47,639 nt of DNA from Sphaeroforma arctica JP610. Its lineage: Eukaryota; Opisthokonta; Ichthyosporea; Ichthyophonida. The notes beneath the pieces were generated by a model, which saw only the letters and a list, made by a program, of their open reading frames with translations, did no database searches and was not told the DNA's origin. Each line of letters opens with the position of its first letter. The stretch's first letter is position 1. Below, in pieces: positions 21,406 through 34,300 of the stretch. Location of the stretch: assembly GCF_001186125.1 (NCBI RefSeq), contig NW_014040491.1, positions 1 to 47,639 of the forward strand, given 5' to 3'. Position numbers and translations under genes: made by a program.

Positions 21406-22352
21406 ATGCGTGATACTATCAAGCCGAAGCTTCTCAACGAGAACCCTGCCAAGGGCACCAACAAATTTAAATTCCAGTCGTTTTCGGAGCAGATCGCAAA
21501 TGTGAAGATCACTGTGGTGCACAGAGTGGGCAAAGACACTGAGTTGCCCTCCGAAAGGGAAAGTTTCTTCTTGGAAGAACTGGATAAGTGGAAAGAGCTC
21601 AATTGCACACTTCATTTTAGTAATGCGGTGGTGGAGCTACTTCCATTGGTGGCGAGTTTTAACTTGCTGCTGTATAATCAGGATAAAGTACTTAATGTCC
21701 TTCTGAAACATCTCCAAGTCGAAGAGTCAATGGCCACGGAACCACTGCTGATGTAAGTCGTGTGTAAACGTTAGGTGTACTTGTACTGTTACATACTACA
21801 ATTTGTAGAATCGCGCCTAGTTATTCATCGAAAATAGTTTTCGTGGAAATGAAGAATGTGTTGGTGATTACTGAACGTGTTGGCGATGCGTATTAGAGTA
21901 TCTCCAAGGTTTCGCTTGATTGCCTTCATTTTTATGGCAAATTTCAGTAACATGTATATATATATATGTGTGTGTGTGTGTATGCATGTATGTATGTATG
22001 TATATATATATATATATACGTGTGTGTGTATGCATGTATGTATGTATGTATGTGTATGTATGTATATATATATATATATATACGTGTGTGTGTATGTGTG
22101 TGTGTGTGTGTGTATATATATATGTGTATGTATGTGTGTGTGTGTGTGTGTTTGTGTGTCTGCATGTATGTATCTATGTATGTATGTGTATATATATATA
22201 TATATATATATACGTGTGTGTGTGTGTGTGTGTGTATAGATATATATATGTGTGTGTGCGTGTGTGTGTATATAATATGTTTATACGTATATATACGTGT
22301 TTGTTTGTTTTTTGTGTGTATATATATGGCTATAATTCGCATACGCATACAA

Positions 22353-22386
<34 letters not shown>

Positions 22387-25300
22387 ATATGAATTTATGT
22401 ATGCATATATATATTATATATATGTGTGTGATATATCAGATATATGAATTGGAAAACGCGTACTTGTTTACGTATCGATTTGCTATACTTTCATATATAC
22501 ATTTATATGATGTATATGACCGTTGGCAAGCATCCGTCTGTATAAGGCTGTATATATGAGTGCGTCTGTGAAGGGCTGTATATATCCGTGCGGTCTGTGT
22601 ACTTACTTTGCTATTGAAAGCAAATTCGTATACAAATTGATATACTCTGTGAATGAAGAGTTTTGAGTATATGAGGGGTTGAATGACTGGATCAACATCC
22701 TGGTGTGTGTTTATGATTCGCGTGTACTTGTGCCCCTGTATGTGTCGTAAGTTTTTGCCTATTATCCTGTATGGTATATACATACACGTATATGTATGTT
22801 TTTATGGGTGGTGTTGTTTGTGCGCGATTGCCCCGCGAGACCGGGGTTTGTTGTATATCTGCATCACAGTGGGAATACATAGATATGTTTCAAACCATGT
22901 CTAATTCTGATCATACCTGAAAAACTGATGCATTTATATTGCCTTTGTATTGCAAATCATTGTGTATGTGCACGCAACAGCAGTCTCCCTTCTGTTTGAG
23001 TAACATGCATGCTTGCGAAAGCATCGGAACCCGTAGATTCTATAATCGATGTAAGTAATTTGAATCTCGAAAACTTGACGTGCTTAGCACAACACTCCGG
23101 CTTATCGACTATCTGTGACCGTATATACAATTCGAGTAATTTGAATTGGTCACACGATATTCCCGATGCTGAAGATGTTGATATTCGATGATTCTCAACC
23201 GTATGTGTTTTTTTTGTGGTCTTGTATGGTAGTACATCGGACTAACACTGAGTGTGGAACGTATCTCAGAAATTTGGTTATCGATAGTAGTGTTAATGCG
23301 AATATATCTCTGGTGGCCTCGCTACCTCGGTATAGTCCGTTATCTGTAAAATCATCCCATCTGACATTGTGAATCAACTGTGGACACCATTTTTAAGTCT
23401 TCTTCGACGATTGACTTACCAATGTACTACCTCCATTCGTTCTTTGCAGTTTACTTACAGCTCTGTCGCGTGATCTCCGTCAAGAATTCACAAAGCACTT
23501 CGATGATGTGCTGAAAACTCTTGTAATCTTGTTGAATGATAACAAGGATGCCAAGAGGATACAGCAAACATTCACCTGTCTCTCGTACATGTTCAAGTAC
23601 CTTTCCAAATATCTTGTAGTAGACCTGGAAAAGGTCTTTGTTGCATACACACAACTGCTCGTGCCGAGCCAGCCACTATACGTACGAAATTATGCGGCTG
23701 AGAGTTTTGGCTTCTTGCTCAGAAAGGTTTGTTTTAATGGAACTTTCCGTTTGCACGAAATTGGTTTGGTAATTGCTTCGTTTGCTTGTGCATTGTCGGG
23801 AATCTAGCCATCGTAGACTATGCGTCTTTCTAGTTTGGCGATTTAGGTGGTTGTATTTGATTTTTTTGGTACGGTTCATGTTGTTATGTACTCGAGCGGT
23901 AGGACTGATACGCACAAATAGTCAACGAGTCCTGATTTATTTTCTTTGCACCGTCTTACTTTGCATCAGGTCACGGACATGGAGAAGTTTGAGAAGGTCG
24001 TCAAGAGTATGCTATCCCAGGGATACATGTTATCTAGTGACGAGTTTGCTCAGTCTATAGGCAGAGTCCTCTTTGAAGTTGTGAAAGGCGTCGGCAACCA
24101 CTTGCATTCGCGCACTCCACAGATCTACCGCATCTACCTGGCTTTGCTGCATACATCGCTGGATGCGCCTACGCACACCCGCACGAGTCTCAAACGAGAC
24201 AAGGCTGAGCATGTACGCATACAACGACTGAGTAGGGGAGGCGAGAAAGCACAAGTGATCACCGAAAATACGGTTACTATGGCGACAGACGAGGAATGGC
24301 AAAGCGTGGAGGAGGAGAGTGTCGGAGGTGAAGAGCTGGATACAAGCAGAGACATGCGCGGCTGGACCTACACAGTCGTGGAGACTATCAACAGTAGCAT
24401 GGCCAAGCACACGTGCAAGGAGCACTGTGCGGTGGTGTGGGAGGCACTGGCACACGCCCTCGAGGAGTGTCAGACACAGTGGGGTGTCTTGTACAAGCAG
24501 TTGCAGAACAAACAACAGCAGCAAGCAGAGGCGGTGTTGTTGTGGGAGGGGGCGTGGCAGTATACGCTGGCCCTCTTTACGTTATGGACAGCGCAAAACA
24601 AAGGCGGACGAATTTTAAAGATCGAGACCCTCTATAGGACACTACAGCCTTACTATGTCAAACAGGCCGGGGATGCAGGTGGGGTTGTGTTTAGTCTGCG
24701 TGTGTGTTTATTCATCTATGGTTGCGACTGTGTCTCGGTTGCTGTTCTTTTATGTTGACGATAATCTGCGTGGTCCTATAAGTCTATTCTTTTACATCAT
24801 CACAAACCAGCACTTGACGGAGTTTATAAACTAGCCATGCCCGTGGAAAGTTCCCCCTGATCATTTACCCAAGCCTCCCTTTTTGCTTCAACTGACAGGC
24901 GTTTCCATAGATACGCTTCCGTTGGGTGTCTCGCGTGCCGCCGCCGCACTGCTTGTGGCTGTTCTGTCCGTGGACACATCTGAGAACGCGCTTCTTATGT
25001 CACCATTGCTGATCAAAGGATTGTTCATGCACAACAGTCAAACCGATGTTTCACTGGTGTGTGCACGTCTCGAGAACTATGTGTACGAATGTGAAAAAGG
25101 AGACGCGATACTCAAGTGCGACGTAGTCGTTAGGCGTATCTGTAGTTGGTACTTAGAAAAATGAATGATGACGACGAGATTTCATATATATATATATAGT
25201 TATATTTGTTGAGCGTAACTACAGTAATGCTCCACAGGCGATCGCTTTTGTTTGATACGAATATATTTCAGCATTCATATATTTAAACCAGCCTTGACTA

Positions 25301-28300
25301 GGCAGTGTAGACTTATCAAACGACAGCTCTGATGGAATTTGTCTGTAAACTGATATCGGCAATTGAAATATCCTGGACTTCTATCACTTCCCACGCACAC
25401 TTTTTGAGTTCATACAAGTCGACTCCACGTGTATCTGTAAACATGGTGTGTGCGGTGAGCATCTATGGAGTACTCTTGGTTAGAACACTCGTCTGTAGGT
25501 CATCACTTCCAACTATTGGCCTTTCAACGCGAGTTATTATTCCCATTTGTAGGTGCGCGACGTTATGCTGGAGATGCGCACGATTCCAATCTTCACGCAG
25601 CTGTGCATGTCCCCCCTGGTAGAGTACTTTGATTCGGCATTGGTATTTGCACATAACGAGGGCGCGAGTACCTCTGCGCATGGGCGCGAGTGCCTGCTAC
25701 TCATGCACACGCTGTTTGATAGTTTGGACCTCTCGCGTGCAGCTTCTGTAGTGGTGTCTAATAACAATCGTGTGCGATTCCCCGCACACAGTGCCATGGT
25801 GGCTGGTGTGACGCCTGGTAAAAAGTCTTCCGTCAAGAAAAACAAAGCCAAAGCGCAGAAACTCGCAAGTGTTCCTGAACGACTGGTGGGACTTGTGGTA
25901 GACATTCTATCACGAATGTGCACGGGTGAGAATTTGTCGGAACGTGCGGTGAGTGAATTGGCATCCGCGTGTGTAGCGCTACGTTGTCTGGATCGTATAG
26001 AAGTGCCACAGTACAAAGAGGTCATCAGCATCTTGGAAGCTTATATCCCTAAGCTCGCAGAGGTTGCTGTCCAAAAACATAACGAGACTGACTTGTGCGA
26101 GAGCATGTGTCAGGTGATGTCGAGTGTCATGGACACTCTCACGCACTTCACACTTACATACACAAATGCAAAGCGGATGCTTGAGCTGGATGATATCTTC
26201 CGAGCCGTGCTGGTCGATTTACCACAGTCTTGGCCCATTTTGAAATCGTATTCGATGTATTGTGAAGCTTTGGTTGAACGCAACGACGAAGGTAAGTTCG
26301 ATACGTGTATAGTTATAATTATAATAAGATAATTGATTTGGGTGTTCGTTGTATAATCCCTCTCTCACATGCGGATGTGCGTGGACTGCTTTTCGTTCAA
26401 CAACCAGCACATAATCGCTTGATGTATGCTTACATAGGCCGTCTATGACTATCTTTATTCGGCTTTTTATTCTCGGGTACGCCATGTAAAGCTTGCTGGC
26501 TGTTTCTTGCCTTAAGAAGTGGTCTTTAGTACACACTTTGCTGTGATTAACTCTGAAGTTGGAGCAGTTTCGCCAGTGACAGTGTATTGATTCGTGGTCT
26601 CATACACACTCCTTCTTGCGTAGATGAAGAAGGCACAGCCATTGTTCTTGCTGAGGTCCATGGTGTCACTGACTTGTACAGTGTGTACCAGGTATTAAGG
26701 GCTAATTTGTCTTCACCCAAAAGAGAACTGAGAAAGTGGACAGCTGCGGTGCTCGCGAGTCACCAACAACCAAGGTATTGTCTTTCTGATATACCCGGAC
26801 TTTGTAAGTTTGTATATAAGGGGGTGGCTATACTGAGACTTTCTAAGTGTGTATAGAAGGTGGTGGCTATACTAAGACTTTCTAGGTGTGTTTATAAAGG
26901 GGTGGCTATACTGAGACTTTCTAAGTGTGTATAGAAGGGGGGGTGGCTATACTGAGACCTTCTAAGTGTGTAAAGAAGAGGGTGGCTATATTGAGACTTT
27001 CTAAGTGTGGAAAGAAGGGGGTGGCTTTACTGAGATTTCCTAAGTGTATATATTAGGGGGTGGCTATACTGAGACTTTCTAAGTGTGTAAAGAAGGGAGT
27101 GGCTATACTGAGATTTCCTAAGTGTATATATTAGGGGGTGGCTATACTGAGACTTTCTAAGTGTGTAAAGAAGGGAGTGGCTATACTGAGATTTCCTAAG
27201 TGTATATATTAGGGGGTGGCTATACTGAGACTTTCTAAGTGTGTAAAGAAGGGAGTGGCTATACTGAGACTTTCTAAGTGTGTGAAGAAGGGGGTGGCTA
27301 TACTGGCCCATAGTTTTGCCGTTGATGTGATATATGTTGGGTTGACATGTATTGGAGTGTGGTGGGCTCTCCCGTGTGTTCCATTGGAGCAGTTGCATTA
27401 TATATAGACTGTCTTTACCTTGCTATGCTGGTATTGCTTTATTGACAACATTTTTAACCACTTTACTGTTTTAACAGGCTGAATGCGTCGATATCGGACG
27501 GCGGTAAGAACAAATCAGCACCGCCGTTGTGCGATGTGTTTTCCAACATGGTTGCTGCAGAGGATGTCTCTCTGACGCCAACTGACTTCCGAGACTTCAT
27601 TGCGGCGGCTAATCGGTGCGCGGCGCTGTCCAAGTACAGGCGATTACCCAAAGAGATCGACGATTGCGTGGCGAGATACGCATTCGGTGCTCTGCATATT
27701 CCCATGAAGCCGATCTGGGAAAACGCTTTCGAGGTAATATACCTATTTTAAACTGGTGTTAGTTGTATTAAGCTCCCAAGTAGAGCGTATGTACGAGCGT
27801 ACGTATAATCTGAGACTGTTGTAACGTATACATTAGATTTCATTTGTTTCAATCAGCTTGGTGTTGTATGTCAATAACTTGGTACAGGTTTTTAAGTTGT
27901 ATTTTGCCCAAGTATTTTTTTATAGACGAGTTAATTATATTCGCATCCTACAACAGATGTTAAGGGAGGAGGCTCTGAGAGATCACGCTACCTTCTGGGC
28001 CCTATTTATGCAACAGCTTAATACAAGCGTGGAGCACGTCACCATCACCCAAAACAAAAACAGCGCCGCGACATTGCCACACATGAATACTCTTGAGCTC
28101 ACATCGGCTGAGGCAGACATCATGCGTATAGTGCGTAGCGCCTACGCCACCACACTGGCCATCCCAACGTTCATGAAACTGGGCGCTGGTGGGAAAACCA
28201 AAGACAACAACAAGCGAACGGCCAATACCAAGCCCAAGAACGCCAGCAATAGGGACAGTGCACCGAGCGAGGAGGGTGAGCCTGTGGTGGACTACTTGCA

Positions 28301-31300
28301 CTACCACACACTGCTGCTCAAAACCATCTCCAACGCACCCAGTGAGGTCATCGCCGTGGCAGAGCGTCACGCGCGCGATGTAATCTCTGTGTTTCTGCAG
28401 TTCATCGACAACGAGTACCGAACTGTCTACGTCGGCACAGCGACCACTCAGAACCTTACGGTGGGCAGCAACGCACAGCTCGAGGTGGAAGATCTGGATG
28501 ACGAATCCGTGGCTTTGACTACGGGGCAAGTCGTTGAACAGGCAAAGAGCATGAAGAAGAGAGTGCTCACGCGATTAATTGACTACCTGCGCTTACTCGC
28601 AGTGTTTGTCAATCCCAACTCCCACTACGAACACGACCGCCTACATTCGCTATACGTGGAGTTTATAGCAAAGACCGACGCTGTGGTGCAGAAACATGCC
28701 TTGGAGTGTCTCCTGACATACAAGCCCCCGTATCTTATGCCTCAGAAGGACGTTTTGCTGGATTTGGTGGACGATGATAAGTTCAGGGATAGCCTGACAA
28801 GTGTCGTGCTTATGAGTGGATCTGATGACCTTGACAGTGCCAGTGGCGTGGGCAGAAACGGTGTGGGTATGGCAGTAAGTCAGACTGTCATCCCCGTATC
28901 AAAAGAACACCGTCCCGCTTTCTTGAATATCCTCATTCGGATACTATTCGCTCACATGATGCGAAGGAAAGGGTCAGGCACGAGCAAGAACTCGCTGCAC
29001 GTACGCAGACATGTAGTGCTCAATTTTTTGGCAGGTTTGGAGGTCAGCGAGTTGAAGGTGTTTATTGATTTCATGCATTCCAGATTCGGGGAGTCCTTTG
29101 TGAAAGGACGGGAAGGTATGTTATTGATTTAACATGTTTCTATCCAAGATATGGCGTAGCTATATATACGTTGTGCTTATTTTTGTGCGACACGCAGATA
29201 TACCTTTTTTTTTATCACTCTCGCTATCTGTCGCGTGCTATGAGTGGGATATACCTCGCACATGTACACAAAAAGAGATCAATTCATTCTTTATAACGCG
29301 CGGCTGGATGTAGCCATTAACTAGTAGGTGCATATGATGCTACATAATAGATTCCCTAACTCGTGCACGTTGTTTTTTTCAGGCACTCGAACGATCGAAG
29401 ACTTCGATGCAACTAAGTGCGTTCCATTGTCTGCACAAGAGGGTTATCTGCACCTAGTCACTGATGTCATGAAACAATTGCGAAGCAGAATTATACCTTA
29501 TTTGGGACTCATGGAGTCTGTGATGGTTCGCATCGCTGGTAACGCGTCAATCCTGCTGGAAGCGAACCGTGCTGACTGTAAGTAAATTTGAGTCGCAAAT
29601 TTTGTGCCTGCATAGGGACATGTATGCATTCAATATTCGGTTTATCTTCTGATGTTTGTCAGTATATGCAAAAAAAAAAAGTGCCGCTGCTGAACTATTT
29701 TGGTCACTGATTACATTCCCCTCGCACTGTGTAGCTATGGACCTAGACGCAGATGATGACAGGGCGTCCTCCAGTGGTGTGTTTCATCCGAGATTCTCAT
29801 CCTCGCTCAAGACACTGAGGGGAAATGCAGTGAAAGCTCTGGAATCTGCCTTTGTCCTTTTCCCTACCGAACACGAGGATATCCACAGCAAGGTACTTTT
29901 CTTGGCAATCGTGTGAAAACTGGTAAATGTAAACATCCTGTGTCTGTGCGGATACATGTGCACTGTTATTGCCTTGGGCTTTACGCCGAATACGCATCTA
30001 CTGGGAGTTGTTTCTGTGTAAGTACTCGATTTTGGTCAAATGTTCATATTTAGGGAGTGCATGGGCAATCGCCTGCTTCACAACTATTTAGCACTCATCG
30101 ACTTCAACGTCTTACTATGTATAAGATATATTCATATCACCAGATCTATAGCTCACCACGTATACCACGTATTCCTATCACCAGATCTATAACGAGCTTT
30201 TCACGTCCATCATCCTGCCGCGAGTGCCTCGCCTGGCCGCTGAGTCGCTGCAGCACTCATCTGGACTGGTGGATCTGTTTGCTGTGCTTTCAGAACATCC
30301 AACACAGTATTATGTACTCACACAGCACGGAGACATGGTGCTACCCAGCGTGTTCGCATTGCTGAGCGCACCCTCTGTGTCAGCAAATGTCATCAAGCGA
30401 GTATATGATATTGTTGAGAATCTTCTGGACCGAGAGCAGACAGAGAATGAATGTACAGAAGGCGGAGATGTCATGCAGTCTGATGGTATGTGCGCTATGC
30501 GTAGTCAACTCAAAAACCCATGGTGTATCTTTACGGTCGCTCGTGTCTTTCTCTATATCCATCGAATGCGCTTGAAACTGTTTGTCCGCGAACGCATTAC
30601 TGCATAATAACAACATCTGGTGATTTGTATCCGGCTGGTACTCATATACTTGGCCGCTACTTTGCTTTGTTTTTCTGCTTCATAAAGATCAACCCACTGG
30701 AAAGGAATTGGCTATTCAAAGGACAGGCATGTGTGCTAGGGACATCATCCGTACACACGTGGCCTGTCTACTAAATCACATGCACACAGCGCTTCTCTCT
30801 GAAAAGAAGAAGGTTTCACAGCTTGAAGCTCGCGCCAATGGGATGCTGATTGTACGCAAGAATAACTCTACCAAAAGTAAAGCGGAGCAAAAGGGCAGTG
30901 AGAGAGAGTTGAGTATTCTGTCATGCATCAGCGTGTATGCAGAGGACCAAGAGACAGCTTCCAGATTGCTTGAGATGCTGTGTCCTTACCTGCGCTTGTC
31001 CAGGAAGGAAGTCAACGACAAGGCTAAACTGCACACGCTCAACATCATCGCCCACTGTATCCGGGTAGGTACCGATAGTGTATTTCTTTCTCCGGTTTCA
31101 TGCGTAGCATTTCTGTTTCTACAAATGTTTTAGGACTCGAGTTGTCTCTCTAGAACAGGAGCGAGGGATGGGGGGCGTTTGTTCTGTGTACCGCACTGTA
31201 CTGCACTTCCAGTGTATATACAGTAGTCGACGATCCTGTTATTTTTATATCGTTACTTTGCTCTTGTACAGACATCCCGTCTTACAATGATGCATACGGT

Positions 31301-34300
31301 TTCGCTTGCTCCGTCTAATTGTTCTTCTAATTGATCTGCTTTAAAAATAGGTTGTAGATACCATCACTCCCAAGCAACTGGCGTACTTTTCTCGCCTGTT
31401 TGGTACGATGCCCAACCCACGCCATCGTCTTGCGCTATCTGAGTGTTTCGCTGAAATGGCAAACAAGACAACGAACGTGTGCACAGACTTGGCCCCTGTT
31501 GCTGACATTCTTAAAAGGCTGAATGCAATGGACGACGAGCGAATAGATGATCCGGATTATGAGATCCGAATAAACGCACACAGCGCATTCAACGAACAGT
31601 TGGTCACTGAGACTTCCGTGCAAGGGCTGCTGCCTGTCGCTTATCACTGTGTGCAGGTGATCAACACTACCGAGGACACCTCACTCCGCTTCGTTGCGTC
31701 TCACGGACTTTGTCAGGTGTGTGTGCTCTAACCGATAGTGCAAAATACAGTAAACTCGGTGGATCAGTCGTGGCGTTTCATACGCACTCCTCGCATTTGG
31801 TGCGGTAAATATCATATTACCACCGATTGTTGTATGTGATATTGGACCGATTCGAGCTGGTGCGGTGCTTATGGCGCACCTCCTTGCATAACAGTCTTTC
31901 ATTGATGTTTGTTATTCTATGGCGGTTGTCGTATATCGTGTGGCTCATATCTTCTCGTTCTCAAAACACAGATCGCTGAACGTGCTGCAAAGGACCTTGC
32001 TGCTGGTGATGAGAGTACACATAGAGCATTGGTGGTGGGAGTGATCGTCCCGGCTATGAAGAAGTCATTCAAATTCGGCCGAGAGGGCTCTCGCTCAGAG
32101 TACTTGCTCATCCTCAAGAAATTAATTGTGCTTTTCTCTGACAAGCAATTCAAGGTATGGCTGATATGGTTGACGCCGTGCCGATTTACTGTTGTGATCG
32201 TTTCTTTATGTGAGTCAACTAATGTAGTTTGCTTTGAAAGTATTTTTGATGGCGTTTAGAAATCTGCATATACATGTTATAGAGTTTTAGCTCGTATCCT
32301 CTATTCCATGATCTGCCCCCCTACTCATTCTGGCTCTCATACTTTATACTTGTCTGCACAGGTGGATGACAGCTACCTGGACTTGGCTGTCTTGTCAACG
32401 GCCAATCCCAATGATGAAGATGATGCCGACTTCTTCACCAACATCCGCCATATTCAGTTGCATCGCAGAATCAGGGCCCTCACGCGTCTGGTAGATATTG
32501 TCGACTCTGGTCAAATAGCTACCGCCTCGCTCATTAATATCCTCCTGCCTATCGCAGCGCATGTGATTGTGGACAACACGAAGGTGTGTCTTACATTATA
32601 TGCCTTCGCGCTATCGATTTTTGTTACGTATCCAATGAATTTCTTCATTTGTATTAGCGTGTGAAAAGCTAATATTTATTTAACAGATACCACCTGTATA
32701 TATGAAAGTATATACCTGCATATATGAAAGTATGTATGCGGAACTGCCATCATATGTATTTACGATTCTCGACGGCCACAATACATAAACATATTCATTT
32801 GTTTGTGATAAAGTATTGTTTGTATGTACTTAGGTCGAAAGCTCATAGACACACAAAGTTCTGTCTTGGCATTGCGACGCGTGTAAAATATGGATTATAG
32901 AATGGACCATAATTGTACATATGTTCATTTATTCCTTTTGCTTGGCAATGAAAAGTCGATGATGTGAGTGGGAGACAACCATCGCCCCGGCAGCTCTCTT
33001 TTGAAGGGGAGTTGTAGTTCTACATCTCTACATTAGTAGATTATATTTATTCCCAGCAACATATCGAAATCGATTACATACTCGAAGTTGAATAGATGTG
33101 TAGCTTAGAATGGATGCCTTTCGCTATTATAAAGAATGAAGACTCCATCTCAAGGGAGCGGGGAGACGGAGTGGTGCTGGGGCTGGGGCTGATGGTTGTT
33201 GCGTGCCACATCCATTGAACCATCCATGAGCTGCGCATACCAATAGCAATTTCAACTGTGTGTCAATATTCATATATCCATATTGTTATACATATATGTG
33301 CATACAAGCAGTTGGTACACCTGAAACATTTTCATATAAACGCATCTCATTCGAAGTATGGTACCGGCTATACTGTTCGTAGCTGTCATGGTGTTCTTAA
33401 CCCAAATTTGTTCAGACCTATATCGCAAAATGTAGTCGATTAATGTCTGCGTAGGAATGACGCAAGGGTGAAAAATGTGTACGCGCTATATGCATATGAG
33501 TGTGCGTAGATCCGTCTCAGCACCTAATCGCAGTGTTGTAGTAGAGTCTAGATTTTATTGATTTTATGTTAGATACACAAGTTGGCCCGCCCTTATGAGG
33601 GCATGTCTCATATGTGTTTTTAGTGCCGTGATGCCTTATATCATCCCTGTTTAATTTCACCTGCGTTTTTATGATGAATCCTTCATGCGAGTTGTATCGC
33701 GCTACACCCATATCAAGCATAACACTCCTGCCATCTATTGTTCCTATTGCTTTCCCCAACAGTCCATGGAGCACCACTTTGTAAATGCTGCCATCGATGT
33801 CATAGGTTCAATCGCTGGCAAACTTGGATGGGGGCATTACATCTACACTCTGCGGACTTATCTCAAACTAGCTGCTACGAAACCTGAACTCGAGAAAACT
33901 CTGTTAAAGGTAAACATGCATCACGGCTAAGCCTGTTGTTGTACAACCCATTTGTTCTGTACTTCTACCTCACGCCTCGCACTAGTTCCATGTGATGTCG
34001 ATGCCGTTATACATAGTGGTTCTCAGTATATCTGGAAATCGAACACTTCATGTCCTTATGATACTGAGTCTCTGACTACCATCATCTTATTCCCGCTTCC
34101 AGGTTGTGACCAAGATTGTAGATAACTTTCATTTCACATCAGTTGAAGTGCCATTGACACTTGCGGTTGCCGTGGATGAAGATGTTGAGGACAACGATGG
34201 CGACGACCTCGTTGATCTTTCTCCTGACAACACTGATGAAACAGCTCTCTTAAAGCAACTATCTGAAAGCGTTACTGCTGATTCTCGCGCACAAACAATG

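Noticed and set aside
21877-22559. Long open frames of Cys/Val/Tyr/Ile or His/Thr repeats on both strands
   Set aside because: They are translations of a TG/TA microsatellite in an intron; every frame is open because the repeat has no stop in those phases.
23009-23191. Possible extra UTP20 exon between exons 1 and 2
   Set aside because: The flanking residues are already contiguous with other UTP20 proteins, exon 1 and exon 2 fit in phase, and no matching splice pair is seen.
24030-24524. 164-codon minus-strand frame
   Set aside because: It is antisense to UTP20 exon 3, which has clear similarity and splice context on the plus strand.
26800-27310. CRISPR-like array
   Set aside because: The units are head-to-tail without unique spacers and lie in a eukaryotic intron; it is a minisatellite.
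27027-27398. 123-codon minus-strand frame with a repeated LRKSQYSHPLIYT peptide
   Set aside because: It is produced by the 39-bp intronic minisatellite, whose period is a multiple of three.
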